Positions 1-7,650 of a stretch of DNA of 23,401 bases are shown one piece after another. The position numbers were made by a program, and so were the translations under genes. The notes below the pieces were generated by a model, which was not told where the DNA came from, did no database searches, and saw only the letters and a list, made by a program, of their open reading frames with translations. Numbering within the stretch: the stretch's first letter is position 1; every line of letters begins with the position of its first letter. Location: the NCBI GenBank assembly GCA_036985715.1, contig BTQE01000046.1, positions 1 to 23,401 on the forward strand, given 5' to 3'. The DNA is from SMXL01 sp036985715. GTDB lineage: Bacteria; Bacteroidota; Rhodothermia; Rhodothermales; UBA10348.

Positions 1-3000
1 GGGTGGACAGCGAAAGCAACAACGGGTATATATGGCAATACGAATTCTTCCCAGGAATCGGTTCCGGGGACAAACCGAAGTACGCCTGCGCTCCACGTGC
101 CGGCGAAGATATCTGCGTCTACGAACGCCAGAACCCTGATTTCGTAGCCTTCACTTCCCGAGCCAAAGAGCGACCACATTTCCGTAATTGCACCGAAATG
201 ATATACACCGGAGCCGGTACCCGCGAACGGTTCGCCTGCATACGGGCTTCCGAGTGGAGCAAACGCCAACTCAAAGACCGAGTCATTCTGCAGCCCATTT
301 GCCGGAGAGCCGATCTGGCTAAAGGATGCGCCGCCGTCGGTAGACTCCCAAACGCCATCACCCAGCGTACCAAGCACAACCCGCTGCGCGTCGAATGGGC
401 TGATTGCGATTGACCAAACGGGTTCGGTAAATGATTCCAGTACGGTCCAGGTCAGTCCGCCATCCAGTGTCCGATAAATCGAGCCCGTTCCGCTCAGGTT
501 GACACCGGCGTACATGATGTTATCGTCGTTGGGATCGATTGCAAGCGAGACGATTTGTCGATTCGGGAAGGCGACAAATTCCCAGTTTCGCCCGTCGTCG
601 TCGGAGCGCCAGATGCCGCCTTTGCTGTCCGCCCAGATACCGATAAACAGGACGCCGTCATGGCGGCGAGCAATGGCATTTACCCAGAGGTTCTCGAGTC
701 CGCGATTCATTCGGGTCCAGCACTTTCCACCGTCGTTCGAATACAGAACGCCGTAACCGTAGGTCGCTGCGAAGAGTTCACCTGACGGAGTTACCACGAG
801 ATCCTGGATGACGGCCGTCGTCAGATAGTTTGCGACTTGACGGGCCAGGTCCGGAATTCCGTCGAAATCCGTGTCTTCGATCAGATAGATGCCTTCTCCA
901 GGAGCACCTGCGTACACGTCGCCCATCCCGCCGGCCGTAATGGACGTTACCGTGTAAATGGGCAAGTTTCCGATTGAAAGCCACGTATCGGTTATGAAAT
1001 TGAAAAAGTAGGCTGCCGATTCCCGGGCCCCTGCGAGGAGTTCGCCACTCGGCCCGGATCCCAGCGATTCGATGGGCTCGTTGTTCAAGCCCGCTCCGAA
1101 CCGCGACCACGTTCCACCGATGAAAATGAATACGCCATCGTTGTTGGTGCCCGCCAACAATTCGTTACCGGGTCCACTGAACAGAACATTGATCTTTCCT
1201 GCGGGAAGTCCCGAGTTGACTGCCGTCCAGACACCGCCGCTATATCGGTGCACGCCGATGTTTTCTGCTGCGGCAAACAGATCACCCGTGGCCGCATCGA
1301 ACGCGACGGCAAGAACCTGACGTCCACCGAAGGGGTTGGTTGCCGCCCCCAGCTCGGACCAGACCACTCCGTCGAATACGGAAACACGGCCAAAAGCTGC
1401 CCCAAACACGGCCTCGGTGTCATCGTCTATGTCCAGGTCATTGAAGGTTTCTGTTGGCGGACCGATAGGCGCCCAGTTCGTGCCTCCATCAGACGATGCA
1501 TAGGCGCCGTCTCCGAACGTCCCCGCGTACGCCGATCCTGCCGCCGAGATCACGATATCCCGAACGGGGGCATTCCCGGATGTTTCGAGAAACGGAGGCC
1601 AGTTCATCCCTGAATCAGTCGACACATGGATTCGTCCGCCCTCTGAACCCGCAATGAGAAGGTCACGGACGGGATCGTAGGCCAAAGCACTGATCGTTCC
1701 CACATCGGCACATTCCACGCGAATGATGTCTCCAACACCACCTGGACCGCGAGCTTCGATGATGGCATGGTCCTGATCGTCTTCGGACGGAATTCCGTTG
1801 CCGGGCGTCGAGTCGGGATCGTCTTGATCCACAAAGATGACCTGAGCGATATTCTCAATCATATTCTGAATCACGACCTGGACACGAATCTTGAGCTCAA
1901 CGGATGCATTGGCCGGCACCCCCCCAATGCCCCAGAATCCGTTTTGGGTGTCGAAGTATCCTTCGGACGGCTGGGCGTCGATATAGACCAGTCCGACTGG
2001 AATCACGTCGCGAACCGTGACATTCGTGGCGTCAGCCGGACCCCTGTTTGAGAGCGTGATGGTGAAAGTGACGATCTCATTCAGAGCCGGTGAGGAGCTC
2101 GAGACGGTCTTGGTCAGCTCCAAATCAGCTTCGAAGAATTCAGGCTGAGCGAGGTAACCGAAATCGGCGTCCAGGAATTGTGCGCCTGCTCCAGGTTCAC
2201 CCGGGCCAAGATCGACCGTCATGGGATCATTAGCTGTGGTCAATACAAAGCCGATCGGAATCGACGAATCCACCGGGTCGACGCAGTAAAGATCGGCAGG
2301 AAGATCTGCAAACAGATAGGCTCCATTCGGATCACTCACTCGGGCGGCAAGCGGTGAACCGGTCGGTCCGCAGAGCCCGCTGTAGAGGCGGAGCAAAACG
2401 CCCGGCAATCCGGGTTCACCCGGATCCTCCAACCCATTGCCGTTCAAATCGTTGAATACGCGGTCGCCGATCTCGCCAAGAACGGGTTCCTGAACGGTGA
2501 AGCTTGCACAGTCCTGGTCGTCTTCAGCGTTGTCGACCCCGTTGCCCGGCGTCGAGTCGAGATCGTCCTGACCGGCGTGCTTGACCTCTGCACAGTTTTC
2601 GACTAACGCGCCTTGCTGCGTTACGTTGACGGTAAGCTCAGCAAGATCGCCGGGCGAAAGCCCTCCTACCGTCCAGAAACCGGTATTTGGATCATAATTC
2701 CCCTGAGTAGCCGACGAGGAAACGAACGTCACCCCGGCTGGAAGCAGGTCGAGAACGATAATCCCCGTAGCGTCCATAAAAGAGAAGAACGCAAAATCAT
2801 TGCCGGTATCCGTGTTGCCGAAGCCGACGAAGACCACCGTCTCTTGATTGTCGAAAGGCAGAACGGCAAGGAAAGGAACCGTTGCCAGGTCTACCTGGAC
2901 AACAAAGTGACCGACGGCGCTGATGTCAAACAGATAATCTCCGGCTCCATCGGTAAGCGTTGAGGCCAGGAACGAATCTCCACCGTCAAGAATCCCGTCT

Positions 3001-4154
3001 TCGTTGTTGTCGGCGAACAGGTCTACCTTGATGCCCACCCCGGCACTTCCTGTGGTTGGATTGGGGACTGACGCATGGGGCGCTAAATTGTAGCGAAGAG
3101 TTAGAACATATGCGACGTCCAGATTCGATTGCGGCCCAGTGGCGCTCTTTTCAAGCTCCATATCGATCTTCTTCTTAAGAAGGACCGATCCTTCAATTCG
3201 ATTCTGTTTTTCGGTAAGGCACGCGACGCCTTCGTAGTCCTTGTTTCCGTTGATTCCAAGATAGGCGACCACCGTTGTGGTACCGTCCGAGGGATCAATT
3301 TCGAGGAGCTTCTGCCCGCCGTTGCCGAGCACACCCAGAAATCGGCCGTCCGGATGAAATCCCAATCCCTCTACATTCTCAACATCGAGATCGGTGACAT
3401 CCGTCGATGCTCCAGTCGTTTTGTCGATCGTAATCAACCGACTCATCTTCCCGTTCTCATTCATGATGGCATACATCGTACCATCGACAGACGAGATGGC
3501 GATATCATCGATGTCGTCGAGATTGTTGATCGGCGGTATTGGGACGTACGTGAGTCCGGGTCCGAAAGCGTCCACAACAGCGGCACCCGTCGCCAGATCA
3601 ACCTGAATGAGTTTGTCGATTCCGCTACGCCGGACAGAGGCGTACATGATTCCGCTGAACGGATCAAACGTTAGACCATCGACGTCGTTGAAATTCAGTA
3701 CGCCCGCAACGCCATCACCGGCTCCGAATGGTCCAATCTCTGTAAAGACCCCTGTTGTCAGGTCAATAGATCCAAATCGACCAGCATCCGCTCCGTATAA
3801 AATTCCCGTTTCGGGATCGAATGCGATTGCCTCCGTGTGTTTGGTCCCTGCTTTTCCAATCGCTGATTCATCGAAGGTTTCATTGACATATGTGATGACG
3901 TCATCTGAATTCATAAAGCCGTCGTTGTCGGCGACCAGATAACACAATGGATCTTCCCAGGAAAGGGCGATTTTCTCACCAGGCGAGAAGTCCGGAAAAG
4001 GGACACCAAAGCACAGGGCACAATCTTCGCCCGATCGGGCAGCGACCGGATATACAGCCGCTTCGCTGTCTGGAACGACAGTGAACTGAAGAAACAGGAG
4101 GACAATGACCGTTTGAGCCACGGCCGTCCTCAACCACCAGATGGTAAGCGTCAT
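1..4154 (-). CDS. Large secreted DUF11 / SdrD-like / Asp-box protein (C-terminus outside window)
   Basis: One minus-strand frame stays open from ATG at 4154 to the left edge, giving 1384 residues without a stop; the C-terminus is not seen. Residues 1-33 look like a signal peptide (hydrophobic core TVIVLLFLQFTVV, possible cleavage after SEAA). Residues about 95-310 carry propeller-like units (DPETGILYGAD, FHPDGRFLGVLG). Then follow a DUF11-like strand near 330, an SdrD/Cna-B-like unit (about 355-455), the rest of a DUF11 domain (460-535), a second SdrD-like domain (IGDRVFNDLNGNGLEDPGEP, about 560-622) and an intact DUF11 domain (about 673-770). From about 805 onward there are Asp-box (BNR) repeats such as SSDGGTNW, SNDGGKCW, RSDDDGRNW and RTLDGGLTW, as in sialidase/sortilin-type propellers. 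DUF11 and SdrD-like domains are known from bacterial surface and secreted proteins. The role is probably extracellular or cell-surface; the ligand and anchoring route cannot be told. No strong ribosome site precedes the ATG; alternative GTG/TTG starts lie at 4211-4217. Confidence 0.88.
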   Translation of the reverse strand, partial: MTLTIWWLRTAVAQTVIVLLFLQFTVVPDSEAAVYPVAARSGEDCALCFGVPFPDFSPGEKIALSWEDPLCYLVADNDGFMNSDDVITYVNETFDESAIGKAGTKHTEAIAFDPETGILYGADAGRFGSIDLTTGVFTEIGPFGAGDGVAGVLNFNDVDGLTFDPFSGIMYASVRRSGIDKLIQVDLATGAAVVDAFGPGLTYVPIPPINNLDDIDDIAISSVDGTMYAIMNENGKMSRLITIDKTTGASTDVTDLDVENVEGLGFHPDGRFLGVLGNGGQKLLEIDPSDGTTTVVAYLGINGNKDYEGVACLTEKQNRIEGSVLLKKKIDMELEKSATGPQSNLDVAYVLTLRYNLAPHASVPNPTTGSAGVGIKVDLFADNNEDGILDGGDSFLASTLTDGAGDYLFDISAVGHFVVQVDLATVPFLAVLPFDNQETVVFVGFGNTDTGNDFAFFSFMDATGIIVLDLLPAGVTFVSSSATQGNYDPNTGFWTVGGLSPGDLAELTVNVTQQGALVENCAEVKHAGQDDLDSTPGNGVDNAEDDQDCASFTVQEPVLGEIGDRVFNDLNGNGLEDPGEPGLPGVLLRLYSGLCGPTGSPLAARVSDPNGAYLFADLPADLYCVDPVDSSIPIGFVLTTANDPMTVDLGPGEPGAGAQFLDADFGYLAQPEFFEADLELTKTVSSSSPALNEIVTFTITLSNRGPADATNVTVRDVIPVGLVYIDAQPSEGYFDTQNGFWGIGGVPANASVELKIRVQVVIQNMIENIAQVIFVDQDDPDSTPGNGIPSEDDQDHAIIEARGPGGVGDIIRVECADVGTISALAYDPVRDLLIAGSEGGRIHVSTDSGMNWPPFLETSGNAPVRDIVISAAGSAYAGTFGDGAYASSDGGTNWAPIGPPTETFNDLDIDDDTEAVFGAAFGRVSVFDGVVWSELGAATNPFGGRQVLAVAFDAATGDLFAAAENIGVHRYSGGVWTAVNSGLPAGKINVLFSGPGNELLAGTNNDGVFIFIGGTWSRFGAGLNNEPIESLGSGPSGELLAGARESAAYFFNFITDTWLSIGNLPIYTVTSITAGGMGDVYAGAPGEGIYLIEDTDFDGIPDLARQVANYLTTAVIQDLVVTPSGELFAATYGYGVLYSNDGGKCWTRMNRGLENLWVNAIARRHDGVLFIGIWADSKGGIWRSDDDGRNWEFVAFPNRQIVSLAIDPNDDNIMYAGVNLSGTGSIYRTLDGGLTWTVLESFTEPVWSIAISPFDAQRVVLGTLGDGVWESTDGGASFSQIGSPANGLQNDSVFELAFAPLGSPYAGEPFAGTGSGVYHFGAITEMWSLFGSGSEGYEIRVLAFVDADIFAGTWSAGVLRFVPGTDSWEEFVLPYIPVVAFAVH

Positions 4155-4264
4155 ACGTAAAACGAGAGGGAATCCCTTCAGACCTGGGTTCGCTCGATCG
4201 GCAGGTCTCAACACCACCAGTAGGGAACGTTATAATCTGCATTTTTCGCACGGAACGAGAGTGC

Positions 4265-4280
4265 CATAGAGTGATCTATG
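4265..4280. repeat. Dyad CATAGA-gtga-TCTATG, possible operator
   Basis: A perfect 6-bp inverted repeat with a 4-bp centre lies inside the divergent intergenic region, between promoter-like sites. The position fits a binding site for a dimeric regulator, but 6-bp dyads also occur by chance and the regulator is unknown. Confidence 0.3.
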
Positions 4281-4351
4281 CCTGCGGCGAAGTACGAACG
4301 AAGCCCCGGGTGAATTCGATGGTTTCTCCGCGGTGTCCCCGGCATTCCGTA

Positions 4352-4380
4352 TTGACTTTTCCGGAGGGTGCCGGTAGATT
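4352..4380 (+). promoter_or_regulatory. Candidate promoter for the GAF/GGDEF-like gene
   Basis: TTGACT (4352-4357) and TAGATT (4375-4380) are separated by 17 bp, matching the general sigma-70 layout (5 of 6 and 4 of 6 bases). It sits 50 bp upstream of the ATG at 4430. The weaker alternative TCAACA-17 bp-TATAAT lies at 4208-4236. Bacteroidota often use different promoter consensus sequences, so this is tentative. Confidence 0.35.
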
Positions 4381-4429
4381 GTTTGACTAGTGCACGTCAC
4401 GTCTTCATGTGGTCACGGCAGGTCCGCGA

Positions 4430-5779
4430 ATGCTTCGCGTCTTACTCATCATTCTCTCCGTCGTCTCCATCATTTTAGCTTACGCTCTTCAGCAGTGGGT
4501 GCTGGGAATCGTGGCTCTCGGATTCCTGGCGGCTTCCGCCACTCTTACGACCGTGAAAATGAAAAAGCGCCATCGTGACGTTCCCGAGAGCTTTATGAAG
4601 GCTCCGGATGTTCCTGTCGAGGATTTGAGCACACTAGGTATTATGGAGATTCGTCCCAAAGCGGACGGTGAGGACAGTAGCGAAACCGTCTCTGATCCTC
4701 AGGAGAACGGAGAAGAAGTGCAGCAGGAATTGGAATTCGACGAGGAATCCGGCCACACCGTCAAGTCGAATCCTGTTCAGCCCGCCGGAGTTTCACTTGA
4801 TTCAACCAACGATTTTATTGGACAGGTACGAAAGCGAAGGCCGAGAACACGCGTCATGGTCGCGGAAGTAGCTCCCGAAAAAAATGCAGAAATACTGATT
4901 CCTGTGCTGCGATCTCTTCGGGCCGGATTGAATGCGTACACGGTATGCCTGCTGCGCCAGGATAACGCGCCGCTCCGATATCACGTCGAGGCCATCGTCA
5001 GCCAGAATTCGTATGCAAGAGGTCAAGGATCATTTGCACCAAATGAAGTTCTTCATACCGGGTATGGGGCGCTGGACCCGATAATTTATCCAAAGGTCGG
5101 TACGGGCGGATACCCGATTCAGAATCTGGGTTACTATCACGAACCCATTTCAGTACGGCAGGTCGCGATGGTTGCAGTAACCTCGCTGGATTCTCAAACT
5201 CCATACCTGTTGGTCGTCGATTCAATGGATGATGGCGGTCTGGAATCCGAGTCCGTCGGCGTTCTCCTCGAGCAGTATGCGAAACTTCTGGCGACCCTTC
5301 TCGAATGTGAGGCAGCCGGCTACCTGGATCATTCGTCAGTACTCCCGGAACCCAAAAAGCGGAGAGAGATCATTGACGATGAGATGAAGCGAGCCCGGAC
5401 CGAATCCCACCCACTCGCCCTGGCGCTTGTTTATCTTAATCGCGGCGAGGATTTGGGTGAGAGAGGCGTGACAGAAATTCACGAGTTGGAATCGGCGTTC
5501 GAAGCACGGATCCGTGCAGTAGCAGATGATGGTCGGGTCGAACAATTTGGGGAGCTTACATTCGGCGTGTTTTATCATGGTGAAGTAGACAGGGTAGCGT
5601 CATGGGCGAGCCGTATTCAGACGTCATTTGTGGACGAGAGAGGACGCCTTCAAGGGGGGGTGAGCGTCGGAGTTGCGATGTTGCACGCGCGCCACAAAGG
5701 GCCGGACGATCTACGGTCGGATGCTACGGCTGCTCTCCAGGAAGCCTTTGAGTCGGGCGAGTGCACAATCGTTGAATAA
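4430..5779 (+). CDS. Membrane-anchored GAF + degenerate GGDEF-like protein
   Basis: Two adjacent hydrophobic segments at the N-terminus (starting MLRVLLIILSVVS, then WVLGIVALGFLAAS) anchor the protein. An acidic, low-complexity linker follows, then a GAF-like domain covering roughly the middle third, then a C-terminal region with a GGDEF-domain shape: a helix after KKRREIIDDEMKRAR, a beta strand LALALVYLNRG, GELTF where an active cyclase has GGDEF, and GVSVGVAM near the end. The signature residues for GTP binding and catalysis are missing, so a working diguanylate cyclase is unlikely; a sensory or binding role is inferred. ATG at 4430 is chosen because GGCAGG lies 6 bp upstream; GTG at 4409 would add seven residues. 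deoB begins 49 bp after the stop, so co-transcription is possible. Confidence 0.75.
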   Translation: MLRVLLIILSVVSIILAYALQQWVLGIVALGFLAASATLTTVKMKKRHRDVPESFMKAPDVPVEDLSTLGIMEIRPKADGEDSSETVSDPQENGEEVQQELEFDEESGHTVKSNPVQPAGVSLDSTNDFIGQVRKRRPRTRVMVAEVAPEKNAEILIPVLRSLRAGLNAYTVCLLRQDNAPLRYHVEAIVSQNSYARGQGSFAPNEVLHTGYGALDPIIYPKVGTGGYPIQNLGYYHEPISVRQVAMVAVTSLDSQTPYLLVVDSMDDGGLESESVGVLLEQYAKLLATLLECEAAGYLDHSSVLPEPKKRREIIDDEMKRARTESHPLALALVYLNRGEDLGERGVTEIHELESAFEARIRAVADDGRVEQFGELTFGVFYHGEVDRVASWASRIQTSFVDERGRLQGGVSVGVAMLHARHKGPDDLRSDATAALQEAFESGECTIVE

Positions 5780-5828
5780 GCCTCGACCAGTTTTCCGTTT
5801 CAATCTCCGTCAGTAGTACGCGGGCGAA

Positions 5829-6995
5829 GTGCAGCTATTCATCACGATAGTCCTTGACGGTGTAGGAATCGGCGAACAACCGGACTCGGCGCAATATGGA
5901 GACGCCGGGAGCGATACACTCGGGCACGTCTGTAGCCATCGGCCTCTGACCATTCCGAACCTGACACGCCTGGGTCTTGGAAGAATTCGATCACTGGAGG
6001 GTGTTGACGTCGTTTCTGATCCTTCGGCCAGCTTTGGCAAAATGCAGGAAATGTCGGCCGGAAAAGACAGCACGACCGGTCACTGGGAACTTGCAGGGCT
6101 TCGCCTTGATCGGCCGTTCCCCACGTATCCAAACGGATTCCCAAAGGAAGTGATTGATTCATTTCTTTCGAATACGAACTCGTCAGGAGTCCTGGGAAAC
6201 AAGGCAATCTCCGGTACGACCATCGTTACGGAGCTGGGTGAAGAGCATTCGGCAACAGGAAAGCCCATTATTTATACGTCGGCAGACAGCGTATTCCAGA
6301 TTGCTGCACATGTAGGGGTCATCCCGCTCGAGGAGCTCTATGACCTGTGTTTGATTGCAAGGGAACAAGTCTGTGTCGGAGACCACGCCGTTGGACGGGT
6401 CATCGCACGACCATTCCAGGGTGAAGTCGGCAACTACACGCGGATTTCTCCATCCAGAAAAGATTTTTCTCTCTTGCCAACGGCTCAGACCGTCCAGGAA
6501 GCGCTGCAGGAAAAGGGCGTCGTCACAGTCTCCATTGGGAAGATTTTCGACTTGTTCGGGGGGATCGGTTTTTCGGAGAATCAAAAAACGAGGTCCAACT
6601 CAGACGGTATTCGGAAACTGTCGAGACGCATCTCTCAGGCCGCGCAGAGCAGCGCACCCACTTTCATCTGGATAAATTTGGTTGATTTCGATCAGGAATT
6701 CGGACATCGGAATAACCCGGAAGGATTTGCGGAGGCGCTCGAAGAGTTTGATTTAGGACTGCCAGAGATCCTGCGCACCATGCCTGACGGCGGGCGAATC
6801 GTAATAACAGCCGATCATGGCAATGATCCTACAACACCCAGCACCGATCACAGCCGCGAATACGTTCCGCTCTTATATTATGGATCTGATGACGCGAATG
6901 ATCTGGGAATTCGATCATCGTTTCGAGATCATGCTGCGACCGTGGCGGACTATTTCGATATTCCATTCGATTGTGGCGGAATTTCGTTCGGCTAG
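5829..6995 (+). CDS. deoB: Phosphopentomutase
   Basis: A 388-residue member of the alkaline-phosphatase-superfamily phosphopentomutases, which interconvert (deoxy)ribose 1-phosphate and 5-phosphate in nucleoside salvage in the cytoplasm. The metal and catalytic motifs are all present: VLDGVGIG with Asp10, GDAGSDTLGH, KDSTTGHWE with the phosphoryl-accepting Thr83, DFDQEFGH (Asp288, His293), TADHGNDP (Asp329, His330) and TDHSREYVP (His341). Their spacing matches the family, as does the total length. The start is GTG, with no strong ribosome site. The gene lies between a GAF/GGDEF-like gene and two EutN-type genes, the first beginning 47 bp downstream. The product of this enzyme, deoxyribose 5-phosphate, is the substrate of DeoC aldolase, which is not in the window. 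Confidence 0.95.
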   Translation: MQLFITIVLDGVGIGEQPDSAQYGDAGSDTLGHVCSHRPLTIPNLTRLGLGRIRSLEGVDVVSDPSASFGKMQEMSAGKDSTTGHWELAGLRLDRPFPTYPNGFPKEVIDSFLSNTNSSGVLGNKAISGTTIVTELGEEHSATGKPIIYTSADSVFQIAAHVGVIPLEELYDLCLIAREQVCVGDHAVGRVIARPFQGEVGNYTRISPSRKDFSLLPTAQTVQEALQEKGVVTVSIGKIFDLFGGIGFSENQKTRSNSDGIRKLSRRISQAAQSSAPTFIWINLVDFDQEFGHRNNPEGFAEALEEFDLGLPEILRTMPDGGRIVITADHGNDPTTPSTDHSREYVPLLYYGSDDANDLGIRSSFRDHAATVADYFDIPFDCGGISFG

Positions 6996-7042
6996 AGAAT
7001 CGGTATCTATCCAGGATTGCCCACACTTATCTGAGAAATGCT

Positions 7043-7321
7043 ATGACACTTGGGAAAGTAATCGGAACGGTCTGGGCTACCCGCAAGGATCCTCAATTGA
7101 TCGGGATGAAGCTCCAACTCGTCCAGGAGCTTGACTCGGACGGGAAGCTGAAGGACCGGTTTGTGGTTGCAGTGGATAGCGTCGGAGCAGGAGTTGGGGA
7201 GACGGTTCTCTTTGCGCAGGGATCCAGTGCTCGTCAGACAGATCTTACACGAGACAAACCCGTCGACGCGGTCATTACCGCGATTGTCGACAAGCTGGAT
7301 GTCATCGGTGACGCAGACTAA
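7043..7321 (+). CDS. EutN/CcmL-family microcompartment vertex-type protein, copy 1
   Basis: A 92-residue protein beginning MTLGKVIGTVWATRKDP, the typical start of EutN/CcmL/CsoS4 proteins (BMC-P), followed by the family's FVVAVDSVGAGVGETVLFA and a C-terminal DAVITAIVDKLDV. In known systems these form pentamers that cap the vertices of bacterial microcompartment shells. ATG at 7043 is preferred over a TTG 24 codons upstream because the family motif begins right at this ATG. A second, diverged copy starts 14 bp after the stop. No BMC-H or BMC-T shell gene and no signature enzyme apart from possibly DeoB are visible, so an actual compartment cannot be claimed. A free-standing role for orphan EutN proteins is possible. 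Confidence 0.92.
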   Translation: MTLGKVIGTVWATRKDPQLIGMKLQLVQELDSDGKLKDRFVVAVDSVGAGVGETVLFAQGSSARQTDLTRDKPVDAVITAIVDKLDVIGDAD

Positions 7322-7335
7322 AATTCGAGCGATTT

Positions 7336-7629
7336 GTGAATCTGGGAAAAATCATCGGTACGGTTTGGGCTACGCGAAAGGTAGAGTCACTTGAGCGAAA
7401 ACGAATGCTTTTTGTCCAGCCTATGGCCTTTTGCGGAACGGACGTGGGCGACCCCATCGTCGCGCTGGATACGGTCGACTCGGGCGTAGGAGACACGATT
7501 ATTTATGTTTCTTCGACAGAAGCAACCGTGCCCTTCAAGCCGTTGCTCATCCCCACCGATGCAACCATCGTGGGTGTAATTGACCGGGTCGATCACAGGG
7601 ATAAAAGTTGGACTCCGGAGCGAGCCTGA
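7336..7629 (+). CDS. EutN/CcmL-family microcompartment vertex-type protein, copy 2
   Basis: A 97-residue paralogue of the preceding gene, starting with GTG: (M)NLGKIIGTVWATRKVESL, then PIVALDTVDSGVGDTIIYV and TIVGVIDRVDHRDK. The first 15 or so residues are almost the same as in copy 1, whereas the middle differs strongly, including an insertion-like LFVQPMAFCGTDVGD stretch. This fits an old tandem duplication with divergence; families with several vertex paralogues usually use them together. The short spacing from copy 1 and same strand suggest one transcript with deoB. The gene ends 16 bp from the end of the convergent pcm gene. Confidence 0.9.
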   Translation: MNLGKIIGTVWATRKVESLERKRMLFVQPMAFCGTDVGDPIVALDTVDSGVGDTIIYVSSTEATVPFKPLLIPTDATIVGVIDRVDHRDKSWTPERA

Positions 7630-7650
7630 CCGATCGCGCTCTCAGTCAGG
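7625..7650. terminator. Hairpin between convergent genes
   Basis: CCTGAC (7625-7630) and GTCAGG (7645-7650) form a 6-bp stem around a 14-nt loop, straddling the stops of the convergent EutN copy 2 and pcm genes. No T-tract follows on either side, so a terminator function is only a suggestion from position. Confidence 0.25.

Larger units (their letters stand above)
4155..4429. promoter_or_regulatory. Divergent intergenic control region
   Basis: This 275-bp stretch separates the divergently transcribed surface protein and the GAF/GGDEF-like gene, so it should hold promoters for both. Visible elements are a TATAAT at 4231-4236 with TCAACA 17 bp upstream, a dyad at 4265-4280, and TTGACT/TAGATT at 4352-4380. 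No open frame in it looks like a gene. Confidence 0.45.

Noticed and set aside
3129..3674. 181-codon plus-strand frame opposite the surface protein gene
   Set aside because: It lies fully antisense to the continuous domain-bearing minus frame and its translation has no recognisable domain.
6971..7042. Upstream TTG extension of EutN copy 1
   Set aside because: It overlaps the end of deoB, and the EutN family start MTLGKVIGTVWA lies exactly at ATG 7043.
5829..7629. Complete bacterial microcompartment operon
   Set aside because: Only vertex-type proteins are present; there are no hexameric shell genes, signature lyase or aldehyde dehydrogenase in the window.
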